Assembly: GCA_910584945.1 (NCBI GenBank)
Contig: CAJUDY010000046.1
Coordinates: forward strand, 1 to 29,364
DNA from: an uncultured Lachnospiraceae bacterium
Lineage (GTDB): Bacteria; Bacillota; Clostridia; Lachnospirales; Lachnospiraceae
DNA: 29,364 nt
Direction: 5' to 3'
Each line of letters begins with the position of its first letter. The first letter of the stretch is position 1. Under the pieces are notes generated by a model. It saw nothing but the letters and a program-made list of their open reading frames with translations. It had not been told where the DNA came from and did not search any database. Made by a program: the position numbers and the translations under genes. Below are positions 14,994 through 22,770 of the stretch, piece after piece.

Positions 14994-16343
14994 TTACAAA
15001 GAAAACTTCCTGGTAAAAAACTCATCGATTCTTTTTTTGATCTCCATTGGGTTTAAATATTTTAATAGGTAACCGTCTGCTTTCAGGGACAACACCTTTT
15101 GTACGCTTTCCCGATCGTCCTTGCATGTCAGGAAAATGACTGGAATGTCTGCGAACTCTTTTTCTGAGTGGAGCATTTCCAGCACATGGACTCCATCGCA
15201 TACCGGCATTTCATAATCTAACAGAATCAGATCCGGTCGGTCCAGCGTGATCGACCGGAAGGCGGATATGCCGGAACCGACCTCGGAGACATCATAATCT
15301 TTGGACATCAGCCGCTTGATCCGCTGGCGTACGGTGATGGAATCATCCACAATCAGAATTTTCCTACGGGTGTTCTGTTCCTTTTCCATCAGATATTTTT
15401 CGATAACCGTCATGGCGTTGCCTGCGTCTAAGGGGGTCCAAAAGCTGTTCTCCAGTACGTGAGGCGCAAAGACGCAATAAGAAAAATATCCTTCTTCCGT
15501 GCTAAATAAAAGGCTGACCTGGGGCTTTTTCATCTCAAAAATCGCGTGGAACTGTTCATGGGTCAGGAGATTTTCTTCGGTCATGTCATAAGAGTGGGTG
15601 GACGGATAATGATTCATCACGCAACGTACGAACTGGGAAGCGGTATATCGGACCGCGTTGAGGAGCACGATATCCAGCTTGTCGGAACGGATTCCCATCA
15701 GTTTTCCTACGGTGTGGATCAAAATATTGTCTTCGAAAACCAAAAGAATTTCCCATTTTTTATCATCCTCCGCCCGGCTGTAAACCAGGCGGTAATAGAT
15801 CCCTTGGCCGAATTTTTCTCCGTCGTAGGCATTGGTGATGACCTGTGCGTTCAAATGGAACATATTTTTTAAAAGGTTACGGATGATTTCTTCCATGGCA
15901 TTCAGCTCTTCTTCCGGCAGAAGTTCTCCCCACATGCTCAGTTTCCCTCCTGTAATGGCCCGGTCTTCTGTAAGGGTGTGTCCGATCAGCCATCCGGCGC
16001 AGACGGACAGGAAATGCTCAACGGAAGAGGGAGAATAGTTTTCTCTTCGCAGCTCCTTTTCCAACGCCGGAAGGGATTTCTCCCGGAAGTCTTTGTGCAG
16101 ACGTTTGTGCATCTTGATGTCTTTATAATGGATTAATTCCATGTACGTTTCTTCATCTTCAAAGTGCTTCAGCGCATGTGTCTTAAAATATTTGATTCCT
16201 TCCTGACAGGTCCGTCGGTACCGTGTCTCTCCCCCTCTCAGGGCAAAAAGCTTGTTGATTATCCGAAAGAGTCGTTGGTGCTCTTCATCAATGATCTTTA
16301 TCCCTATATTGAACTCGTCTTTCCATATCAGTTGATTGTCCAT
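14994..16343 (-). CDS. Hemerythrin / CheX-like / receiver fusion protein
   Basis: This 449-residue cytosolic protein has three parts. Residues 1-133 are a bacteriohemerythrin with all seven expected di-iron ligands: H22, H60, E64, H79, H83, H122 and D127. Residues of about 150-315 resemble a CheX-type fold (for example ILLVFEDNILIHTVGKLMG and an internal helix AVRYTASQFV), but this is a weak match. Residues of about 325-449 are a complete receiver domain, with VDDS, the phosphorylation site LLDYEMPVCDG and a conserved lysine in YLLKYLNP. The start follows GAGGAGG. Hemerythrins bind O2 or NO, so the protein may report oxygen or nitrosative stress to a phosphorelay in an anaerobe. No flagellar or chemotaxis genes are nearby. 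Transcribed alone. Confidence 0.85.
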   Translation of the reverse strand: MDNQLIWKDEFNIGIKIIDEEHQRLFRIINKLFALRGGETRYRRTCQEGIKYFKTHALKHFEDEETYMELIHYKDIKMHKRLHKDFREKSLPALEKELRRENYSPSSVEHFLSVCAGWLIGHTLTEDRAITGGKLSMWGELLPEEELNAMEEIIRNLLKNMFHLNAQVITNAYDGEKFGQGIYYRLVYSRAEDDKKWEILLVFEDNILIHTVGKLMGIRSDKLDIVLLNAVRYTASQFVRCVMNHYPSTHSYDMTEENLLTHEQFHAIFEMKKPQVSLLFSTEEGYFSYCVFAPHVLENSFWTPLDAGNAMTVIEKYLMEKEQNTRRKILIVDDSITVRQRIKRLMSKDYDVSEVGSGISAFRSITLDRPDLILLDYEMPVCDGVHVLEMLHSEKEFADIPVIFLTCKDDRESVQKVLSLKADGYLLKYLNPMEIKKRIDEFFTRKFSL

Positions 16344-16452
16344 GCATCAAAACCTCCTCAATGAAAGCAATGGCAAAATATTACATAATTTTTCCTATAT
16401 ATACATCATATTCCAGACAAGCTAAACTGCTACAATCTGGGACCTGGTTCTG

Positions 16453-16493
16453 GACAGATTTCAGTTGATATCTGTCATTTTTTCCGCTATTAT
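16453..16493 (+). promoter_or_regulatory. Promoter with overlapping inverted repeat, MoaE-like gene
   Basis: TTGATA (16465-16470) and TATTAT (16488-16493) are separated by exactly 17 bases, giving a start near 16500 and a short leader. GACAGAT (16453-16459) and ATCTGTC (16470-16476) are inverted copies that flank and touch the -35, so a repressor could sit there. Confidence 0.6.
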
Positions 16494-16527
16494 AGTAAGA
16501 AAAAGAAGATTAGAAGGAGCAGAAGAC

Positions 16528-16929
16528 ATGAGCAGAGAAAAAGAGGCGGTCCCTTCGATGGACCAGTGGCTGAGAGAAGCAAAAGAGGACCCACAGGCAG
16601 CCTCCTGCGGTATGTATCTGTTTCACAACGGAGTGGTGAGACAGTCGGCGAAGGCCAGCGTCCGCGAAGGAAAAGAAGGCCTGCCGCCGGTTGCGGGGCT
16701 TACATTCTCCTATGAAGAGCAGAAGATTAAGGAAGCGATCCGTAAGACTTATGAGATGCCGGGGATCTATTATGTGAAAGTGTGGCTGAATCAGGGGGAG
16801 CTGGAAGTGGGAGACGATATGATGCGGGTACTGGTAGGCGGAGACATCCGTCCCCGTGTGATCGACGCCCTGCAGGCCTTGGTGGAAGAGATCAAGACAA
16901 ACTGTGTGGAAGAAGTAGAGACGTTTTAG
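16528..16929 (+). CDS. MoaE-like (molybdopterin synthase fold) protein
   Basis: The ATG at 16528 follows AGAAGGAG; an earlier in-frame TTG is in fact the -35 element. The 133-residue product follows the MoaE pattern: SCGMYLFHNGVVR near residue 30, then FSYEEQ, a strand with YYVKVWLNQGELEVGDD (about 87-103), VLVGGDIRPRVIDAL and EEIK. MoaE makes the dithiolene of molybdopterin with MoaD. Here the lysine in EEIK could match one catalytic lysine, but the usual C-terminal WKKE segment is replaced by TNCVEEVETF, and no other cofactor gene is in the window. It may be a divergent MoaE or a related protein with another role. The next gene begins 16 bases downstream and is probably co-transcribed. Confidence 0.72.
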   Translation: MSREKEAVPSMDQWLREAKEDPQAASCGMYLFHNGVVRQSAKASVREGKEGLPPVAGLTFSYEEQKIKEAIRKTYEMPGIYYVKVWLNQGELEVGDDMMRVLVGGDIRPRVIDALQALVEEIKTNCVEEVETF

Positions 16930-16945
16930 GAAAGGAGGCGGTTTT

Positions 16946-17593
16946 TTGAAAGCAGCAGAGAGTGTCAACATCATCGGCGGAGCGGACGGTCCGACCAGTA
17001 TCTTTCTGGCAGGCAGATCAGGAAAACGGCCAATGAAAGTTCGGATCAGGAACTGGATCTATCAGTTGAGACGGAGGGCAATCGCGCGCCGTATCAGACC
17101 GAATGCGCATACGCTGAGAGAGGTGACCGCGTTTATGAAAAAGCACTATGGCGCGGTTGAGCTTTCCACAGAGAGCAGGGAATACCAGGAACAGCGGAAG
17201 TGCCTGAAGGGAAGTCTGATCATCGAACACCGGCCGGAGCTTCTGGGCAGTCTGCGCACGATCCCCCGTTCGCGTGTATACGATGAGGCGTTTATCCGGA
17301 AGCTTGAGGAACGTCTGGAGCGGCAGAGAGAGCGGATCGCACAGATACCGGAGGATCAGTTTCCCATGGATTTTCACATCTACCGGATTCGGCTGGGCGG
17401 CGGGAGAATGGAGATCGAGATCGATTACCAATGGGATGTCTTCGGAATCTCCTACAGCGGAGATAAAAAAGAGATGATGAAATTAAAGCGCATGAGTCGC
17501 AGACTGTACATTTATTATGGAGTATCTAAGGAAGATATCGCGAACCGTTCCAAGAGATATTCCTCGCTGCTTACGGTGCTGGCGTCTGATTAA
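16946..17593 (+). CDS. Protein with GGADGPTSIF motif, unknown function
   Basis: The start is a TTG at 16946 after AAAGGAGG. The 215-residue product opens with SVNIIGGADGPTSIFLAG, a motif known from the beta subunit of Na+-pumping decarboxylases (OadB/GcdB) but also found at the head of small Clostridia proteins. The rest is not a decarboxylase: no membrane helices, but a very basic, arginine-rich cytosolic region (RNWIYQLRRRAIARRIRP), a helical middle (about 110-135) and a beta-like end (FHIYRIRLGGGRMEIEIDYQW). Its job is unknown. The tight spacing after the MoaE-like gene suggests one transcript and perhaps one pathway. The gene ends seven bases before the convergent YczE-type gene. Confidence 0.75.
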   Translation: MKAAESVNIIGGADGPTSIFLAGRSGKRPMKVRIRNWIYQLRRRAIARRIRPNAHTLREVTAFMKKHYGAVELSTESREYQEQRKCLKGSLIIEHRPELLGSLRTIPRSRVYDEAFIRKLEERLERQRERIAQIPEDQFPMDFHIYRIRLGGGRMEIEIDYQWDVFGISYSGDKKEMMKLKRMSRRLYIYYGVSKEDIANRSKRYSSLLTVLASD

Positions 17594-17600
17594 GGGGCGG

Positions 17601-18242
17601 TTATTTCCGAGTCTTTCCCTCGCCCCGAAGGAACGGTTCTGAGAAGCTGTGGTTGAAGTACTCGATCAGCGGGCCCATAAAGAAGGCGGTGATCAGGGTG
17701 CCGAGGCCGGGCAGCAGGCCCAGCAGGGCTCCGATGATTACGCAGAAGAGGTCGCAGCCGATGCGGACGAACCGGAACGGAAGCGCTCGGCGCTTAGAGA
17801 TCACGATGGGGATGGCGTCGTACACGGAGACGCCCAGATTGGAGGTCATGTAAAGGGAAGACGCAAAGCACATGACCAGAACGGCAACCGCTAAGAACAG
17901 GACCCGCAGGGCCAGTGAGGGAGTCGGGGTAAAATATCGGATCACCAGGCAGGTAAAATCCACGATGTATCCGGTCAGGAACATGTTGACCAGGGTGGCG
18001 GCTCCGATACATTTCCGGGCGACGAACAGATCAAGAAGCAGCAAAATGCCGCTGAATATGATGTAATAGGGACCGTAGGAAATCTGCTGTTCAAAAAAAT
18101 GTCCCCATATTCCCTGGGCAAAGCACTGAAACGGGTCTACCCCAAATTGCGAACATTTGAAAAAGCCCACCGCGATGGCACAGAGCGTCACTCCGGCGGT
18201 GGTCATAGCGATACGGTTCTTAAAATTTTCCGGTAATCTCAT
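17601..18242 (-). CDS. YczE/YitT-type integral membrane protein
   Basis: This 213-residue protein has five or six TM helices and the family features SQFGVDPFQCF (about 31-41) and SNLGVSVYDAIP (about 132-143), a repeated short motif of YczE/YyaS-like proteins. The ATG follows AAAAGGAG. The family is widespread in Firmicutes and its function is not established; a transport or membrane-sensing role is often supposed. It is transcribed alone, convergent with the GGADGPT gene. A GGGGCG/CGCCCC stem spans its end (17594-17626) but has no T run. Confidence 0.85.
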   Translation of the reverse strand: MRLPENFKNRIAMTTAGVTLCAIAVGFFKCSQFGVDPFQCFAQGIWGHFFEQQISYGPYYIIFSGILLLLDLFVARKCIGAATLVNMFLTGYIVDFTCLVIRYFTPTPSLALRVLFLAVAVLVMCFASSLYMTSNLGVSVYDAIPIVISKRRALPFRFVRIGCDLFCVIIGALLGLLPGLGTLITAFFMGPLIEYFNHSFSEPFLRGEGKTRK

Positions 18243-18350
18243 AGGTACTCCTTTTTTGTTCTGTCAAATTGATGAGGCCATCATATCATATTTATTCTCG
18301 GTTGTCATGGATAAATTTTCTGCAGCTGAGGGATTCCTTTTGCATGCAGG

Positions 18351-18379
18351 TTGACAAAATTTCACGGAAATAATACAAT
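18351..18379 (+). promoter_or_regulatory. Strong promoter of the hybrid kinase/lipoprotein operon
   Basis: TTGACA (18351-18356) is a perfect -35 and TACAAT (18374-18379) a five-of-six -10, with an ideal 17-base spacer. Transcription would begin near 18386, leaving a leader of about 90 bases that contains a hairpin. Confidence 0.78.
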
Positions 18380-18407
18380 ATTACTATAAAATTCTACAGA
18401 CGTAAGT

Positions 18408-18444
18408 ATGGGCTAAAGTTGAAATTACAATGATTTTAGCCCAT
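18408..18444 (+). other. Leader hairpin ahead of the hybrid kinase
   Basis: ATGGGCTAAA (18408-18417) pairs perfectly with TTTAGCCCAT (18435-18444) around a 17-base loop, entirely within the predicted leader and about 30 bases before the ATG. It is followed by TTATCAT and not by a clear T run, so it looks less like a terminator than like an mRNA-stability or protein-binding element. Confidence 0.55.
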
Positions 18445-18475
18445 TTATCATACACAGAATGGAGACGGATGGATC

Positions 18476-20647
18476 ATGAAAGATAGGTTAATCAGGAAAG
18501 AAAAGAGCATTCCTTTGTTTCTTTCCATCATTCTGGTATTTTGCGTGTTGGGGGCGGTGGTGTTTTCCGTGTCAAAGAGGATATCCAGCGAGATGTCTGC
18601 GTCGGCGATCCATAACCTGAATGAAAGTCTGAATCTGATCAAAGGTACCATAGAATCTGTTTTGATCAAAGAAGCGGAATTCCAGACCTTGCTTGCGACA
18701 GAGATTGCAATGAATGATGATCCGGAGACGTTCGTCCGTTCCTTAAGCAGTAACCAGACCATGGTTAAGATTTCTGTGATCCGATCCGGACAGACAGAGG
18801 GAATCTCCAATACCGGCGATGCTTTTGCGGCAGAAGAGTTGGATTTTTCCGGAGAGATGTCCGTCGAAGGACTGATGATGTCCCGGTCCTATATCAACAG
18901 CATGGGCACCTGGGCATATACGATGAAATGCCCGGTGGTAAAGGACGGGAAAGAGACGGCGGTGCTCTATATCGAATATATCTATGAATCCTTAGCGGGA
19001 TCACTGCCAAATAAATTTTATAACGGAAGCGCCATGCTCTATCTGATGGACCCTAAAAGCGAGCGCTTTGTGCTGAAACCTACGGGAATGGGGGAGCGCA
19101 ACGCCGGGCATCTGAATCTCACGGATTTTTACCGGGCCAACAGTATTCTGGAAGAAGAGATTCAGACGGAGGTGTCTGACAGCATTCGATCCGGGAGGAA
19201 TATCATGTTCTATCACGATGTTCAGGGAAAAGCTTCTCTGATCTATATGTGGTCGGTGGAGGACGGGGCGTCTTATCTGATCGGTTATGTACCGATTGAG
19301 GCGATTCAGCAGGAAGGAAAGGCGGTCAATCAAAATATCTATATCGTCGTCGTCGTGATGATGACAGCGTTCTTTCTCTGCTGCGTTTTGTATTATTTTA
19401 ACTACAGACAGCAGGATCGGATACGCAAGGAACGGGAGGCGGAGCGGGAAGTGCACAACCGGCAGCTGGCGGAGGCTTTGCGGGCGGCACAGGCTGCGAG
19501 TAATTCCAAGACTACCTTTTTGTCCAATATGTCCCATGATATCCGGACCCCGATGAATGCAATCCTCGGCTTCACAACACTTCTTTTAAAAGATGCGGAC
19601 AGCCCTGAGAAAGTGAGAGAATATACGGGGAAAATCGCCGCTTCCGGCCGGCATCTGCTGAACCTGATCAACGATGTGCTGGACGTATCCAAAATTGAAA
19701 GCGGAAAGATGATCCTTACCATCGGAGAATTCACGCTGGATGATCTGGTGTCTTCCGTAGATACGATCATCCGTCCCATGGCGGCGGCAAAGAATCAGAA
19801 TTTTCAGATTCAGGTGACAGGTATCCGGCATGCGTATCTGATGGGGGATGAGATGAGGCTGAATCAGATCCTGATCAACCTACTGTCTAATGCGGTAAAA
19901 TACACCCAGGACGGGGGCAGTATCTGGTTCCGGATCACGGGTCTTGGCATACGTTCCAGTCAGTTTGCGCATATCCGGATTGAGGTGGAAGACAATGGAT
20001 ACGGAATGACGCCGGAATATCTGGGAACGATCTTTGAAGCATTTACCAGAGCAGAGAACAGTACGACCAACAAGGTTCAGGGTACTGGGCTTGGAATGGC
20101 AATCACGAAGAGTATTGTGGAGCTTATGGGGGGCACCATTGATGTATCCAGCAAGGTGGGAGAGGGGAGTCTCTTCCGGGTGGAACTGGAACTTCGGATA
20201 CCGGACGGTCAGGCGAAAAGCGATACCGTGCCGGGAGCAGATCTGTCCGGCTGTCTGGAAGGCTTAAAGCTTCTGGTGGCGGAGGATAACGAGATCAACG
20301 CGGAGATCCTGTCAGAACTTTTGGATATGGAGGGAGTCTCCTGTGAAATCATGGAAAACGGGCAGCTGGCCGTGGAACGCTTTATCAGTGAAAAGCCGTA
20401 TGTGTATGACGCAATTCTGATGGATGTGCAGATGCCGGTCATGAACGGTTACGATGCGACAAGGGCGATCCGTGCGCTGGACCGCGAAGATGCACGGGAG
20501 ATACCGATCATTGCCATGACGGCTAATGCCTTTGCGGAAGACGTGAAGAACGCGCTGGACGCCGGCATGAATGCCCATGTGGCAAAACCAATCGATATGG
20601 AGTTACTGAAGCGAACGCTCAATGAATCGGTTCAAAGAAAGGAATAA
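18476..20647 (+). CDS. Hybrid sensor histidine kinase with receiver domain
   Basis: This 723-residue protein has a TM helix at about 12-33, an outer sensor domain of about 250 residues with a Cache-like look, and a second TM helix (about 287-307). A coiled linker leads to HisKA with H354 in NMSHDIRTPMNAILGF. The ATPase domain has the N-box NLLSNAVKY, VEDNGYGM and GTGLGMAI. The receiver domain (about 597-720) has ED603-604, D650 in LMDVQMPVMNGY, T682 and K704. It lacks a DNA-binding output, so it must pass phosphate onward or act through a partner not seen here. The lipoprotein gene starts three bases after its stop, so the two are one operon. Confidence 0.92.
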   Translation: MKDRLIRKEKSIPLFLSIILVFCVLGAVVFSVSKRISSEMSASAIHNLNESLNLIKGTIESVLIKEAEFQTLLATEIAMNDDPETFVRSLSSNQTMVKISVIRSGQTEGISNTGDAFAAEELDFSGEMSVEGLMMSRSYINSMGTWAYTMKCPVVKDGKETAVLYIEYIYESLAGSLPNKFYNGSAMLYLMDPKSERFVLKPTGMGERNAGHLNLTDFYRANSILEEEIQTEVSDSIRSGRNIMFYHDVQGKASLIYMWSVEDGASYLIGYVPIEAIQQEGKAVNQNIYIVVVVMMTAFFLCCVLYYFNYRQQDRIRKEREAEREVHNRQLAEALRAAQAASNSKTTFLSNMSHDIRTPMNAILGFTTLLLKDADSPEKVREYTGKIAASGRHLLNLINDVLDVSKIESGKMILTIGEFTLDDLVSSVDTIIRPMAAAKNQNFQIQVTGIRHAYLMGDEMRLNQILINLLSNAVKYTQDGGSIWFRITGLGIRSSQFAHIRIEVEDNGYGMTPEYLGTIFEAFTRAENSTTNKVQGTGLGMAITKSIVELMGGTIDVSSKVGEGSLFRVELELRIPDGQAKSDTVPGADLSGCLEGLKLLVAEDNEINAEILSELLDMEGVSCEIMENGQLAVERFISEKPYVYDAILMDVQMPVMNGYDATRAIRALDREDAREIPIIAMTANAFAEDVKNALDAGMNAHVAKPIDMELLKRTLNESVQRKE

Positions 20648-20650
20648 AAA

Positions 20651-21964
20651 ATGATGGGAATTCAGGTGTGTAGAAGGATGATGGGCTTCGGTTTGGCCGC
20701 GGTGATCGTGTATACCCTGGTTGGTTGCGGGTCAGACAAAGGGGCTATCGAAAACCTGGTAGCGGAGGACGAAGACAGCGAGAGAATCGTGGATTTGTTT
20801 GGTCCCATGGAAAAATCAAAGCCGGATGCGGAGAATATCGCAAGAAGCGCTTTTGATGAAACCATCCGGATCGCGGAAGAGCGTCTTGGCGTAACGGTGG
20901 AATATCACACATATACGGCGGAAAATTATCAGGAAAAAACCTATGACGATGTGGCCCTGGACCGGGTGCGGAACAATATGGACGACCTGTACCTGCTGAA
21001 TCCGGATACGATCCAGCTTCTGGGTTCCGAAGGTTATCTGCTGGATCTGTCACAGCTTGAAAATGCAGAAAATTTAAGAGAGGTTGTAAAGACCGCCAAT
21101 ACCGTCAACGGAATGCTGGTGGCGATTCCCCAGGAAGTGGTGGTGCACGGCCTGTTCGTCAATCAGGATATGTTTGATCAATACGGCCTCTCTCTGCCGG
21201 AGACGCCGGAAGATCTGCTGGAGTGCTGCCGGGTGTTCAAGGAAAACGGGATCGAGACGCCCATCGGGGCAAACCGCTGGTGGCTGGAGAATTTGGTGTT
21301 CGCTCAGGCTTATGCGGATCTGTATAACGGAGACCATACGCAGGAGGAGATCGACGCCCTCAACAGTGGCGAGCGAAAATACAGCGATTATATGCGTCCG
21401 GGTTTTGAATTTCTAAAGGAACTGATGGACAAAGGCTATGTTGACGCCGCGACCGCCTACACGTATGAGGCGATCGAAGGAGAGGGACCGGATTTCCTGG
21501 CGGGGAAAACGCCTATCGTCATGGCGTACTGGGGTGCGGCGAACTCGGACACTGCCTATGGGAATCCGGATTTTAACATGAAGGTCATCGGCTTCCCGAG
21601 TCATCTGGGCCAGATGCCGGTGGTGTCTATCACGGGATATGCGATCGGCATCAACGCAGAGCATATGGAGGACACAAAGGATGTACTGAACTGCATTCTG
21701 TCGGATGAAGCGCTTCAGACTTATACCGAGATCAACAAAGTCATCTCTCCCTCTAAGAATGTCGAGGTGGACTGCATTCCCGCCCTCCAGCCGCTGAACG
21801 ACAGGGTGAAAGAAGATTATTATGTCCTGGGCTCCAATGCGGGCATGAAGCTGGAGCAGTGGGGCAATACCTGCCTTATTGTGCGGGAGCTGATGAACGG
21901 GGCGACGGTGGAAGAATGCATGGCGGAATTTGACCGGCTCCAGGAGGAGACGCTGGAAAGATAA
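20651..21964 (+). CDS. Extracellular solute-binding lipoprotein (ABC family 1 type)
   Basis: This 437-residue lipoprotein has a signal peptide with lipobox LVGC (C26), then a GS linker and a two-lobed binding protein. Typical features are DLYLLNPDTIQLLGSEGYLLDLS, VAIPQEVVVHGLFVNQDMFDQYGL and the late FLAGKTPIVMAYWG segment seen in sugar-type binding proteins. The start lies three bases after the kinase stop, behind AAAGGAAT. No permease or ATPase gene follows: the next gene is an unrelated coiled-coil protein with its own promoter. The likely job is therefore to bind a ligand outside the cell and report it to the outer domain of the kinase. The ligand cannot be told from sequence. Confidence 0.88.
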   Translation: MMGIQVCRRMMGFGLAAVIVYTLVGCGSDKGAIENLVAEDEDSERIVDLFGPMEKSKPDAENIARSAFDETIRIAEERLGVTVEYHTYTAENYQEKTYDDVALDRVRNNMDDLYLLNPDTIQLLGSEGYLLDLSQLENAENLREVVKTANTVNGMLVAIPQEVVVHGLFVNQDMFDQYGLSLPETPEDLLECCRVFKENGIETPIGANRWWLENLVFAQAYADLYNGDHTQEEIDALNSGERKYSDYMRPGFEFLKELMDKGYVDAATAYTYEAIEGEGPDFLAGKTPIVMAYWGAANSDTAYGNPDFNMKVIGFPSHLGQMPVVSITGYAIGINAEHMEDTKDVLNCILSDEALQTYTEINKVISPSKNVEVDCIPALQPLNDRVKEDYYVLGSNAGMKLEQWGNTCLIVRELMNGATVEECMAEFDRLQEETLER

Positions 21965-21988
21965 AATGAAAGCTTGCCCAAAAAGGGA

Positions 21989-22017
21989 TTGCCTTCCAGC
22001 ATTTTTTCTGCTATGCT
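21989..22017 (+). promoter_or_regulatory. Promoter of the heptad-repeat gene
   Basis: TTGCCT (21989-21994) and TATGCT (22012-22017) are separated by 17 bases. Transcription would begin near 22024, leaving a leader of about 140 bases before the ATG at 22165. I see no known riboswitch in that leader. Confidence 0.52.
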
Positions 22018-22164
22018 AAATGTAAGGAATGACTGGAGATAAGCGACATTGACAGGCGGGGAGGAACATACGGACGAAAGAGAAAGAATCAGACTTTATA
22101 CAAAAGAGAAACCGGTCAATCCACTGTAACTGATCAGATATCACAAGGTACAGGAGGATGTAAG

Positions 22165-22716
22165 ATGTTAGAAGCAAAAGATCTGGAGATGATCACAGAG
22201 ATTGTGACAAGAGCAGTGGAGAAGAGCACATCCGTCATGCGGGAACATATCGGAGAACTTCGCCAGGATGTGAAGGATCTGCGCCAGGATGTGAAGGATC
22301 TGCGCCAGGATGTGACAGAGCTTCAGCAGGATGTGAAGGATCTGCGCCAGGACGTAACAGAGCTTCAGCGGGATGTGAAGGATCTGCGCCAGGACGTGAC
22401 AGAGCTTCAGCGGGATGTGAAGGATCTGCGCCAGAACGTGACAGAGCTTCAGCGGGATGTGAAGGATCTGCGCCAGGACGTAACAGAGCTTCAGAAGCGG
22501 ACAGAAACGATGGAAGAAAAGATTTCGGCCATCAAAGTAACGCAGGAAAATGAGGTTTTGAAAGGGGTCTGCATCGTCGGTGAAGGACATCTGGATCTAA
22601 GCCGAAAGCTGACTGAGATTTTGGAGACCAAAGAGGAACGAGAGTTAATGAAGCTGAGAGTTCAGTATCTGGAAAGGGAGATCAGACGGATTAAGGATCA
22701 TCTGAAAATCGCCTGA
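22165..22716 (+). CDS. Heptad-repeat coiled-coil protein, unknown function
   Basis: The ATG follows AGGAGG. The 183-residue product has a short N-terminal helix, then eleven near-perfect heptads (about residues 32-108) of the types LRQDVKD, LRQDVTE and LQRDVKD, which would form a long parallel coiled coil. The C-terminal part has the conserved-looking motif EGHLDLSRKLTEIL and a charged helix ending RIKDHLKIA. I recall similar proteins with varying numbers of heptads in Lachnospiraceae; none has an assigned function that I can name. It has its own promoter and terminator and is not linked by direction to the hydrogenase locus, with which it converges. Confidence 0.8.
   Translation: MLEAKDLEMITEIVTRAVEKSTSVMREHIGELRQDVKDLRQDVKDLRQDVTELQQDVKDLRQDVTELQRDVKDLRQDVTELQRDVKDLRQNVTELQRDVKDLRQDVTELQKRTETMEEKISAIKVTQENEVLKGVCIVGEGHLDLSRKLTEILETKEERELMKLRVQYLEREIRRIKDHLKIA
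22258..22488 (+). repeat. In-frame 21/42-bp tandem repeat coding for heptads
   Basis: The DNA carries eleven consecutive 21-base units, largely as alternating pairs (42-base period) built on GATCTGCGCCAGGACGTGAC-like and GAGCTTCAGCGGGATGTGAA-like blocks. Several units are identical at the DNA level. The length is a multiple of three throughout, so gain or loss of units by slippage would keep the frame. Confidence 0.88.
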
Positions 22717-22731
22717 AAGAACGGAATTAAG

Positions 22732-22770
22732 AAGCGGAGCCGTCTTTTGAACGGCTCCGCTTTTCTTTAT
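22732..22770 (+). terminator. Intrinsic terminator after the heptad-repeat gene
   Basis: AAGCGGAGCCG (22732-22742) pairs perfectly with CGGCTCCGCTT (22752-22762) around a nine-base loop and is followed by TTCTTTATT. It reaches the hydG stop codon, so it may serve both convergent genes. Confidence 0.85.

Noticed and set aside
17594..17626. GGGGCG/CGCCCC stem as a terminator between convergent genes
   Set aside because: The six-bp stem has a 21-base loop and no T run, and most of it lies in coding sequence.
22024..22164. Cobalamin-riboswitch-like CCACTGTAAC in the leader of the heptad gene
   Set aside because: Only this short stretch fits. The conserved GGGAA and GGTGAAATCC-type blocks are missing, and the downstream gene has no link to B12.
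22258..22488. Regular repeats that might be a CRISPR array
   Set aside because: The units are contiguous, have no unique spacers, and encode in-frame heptads.
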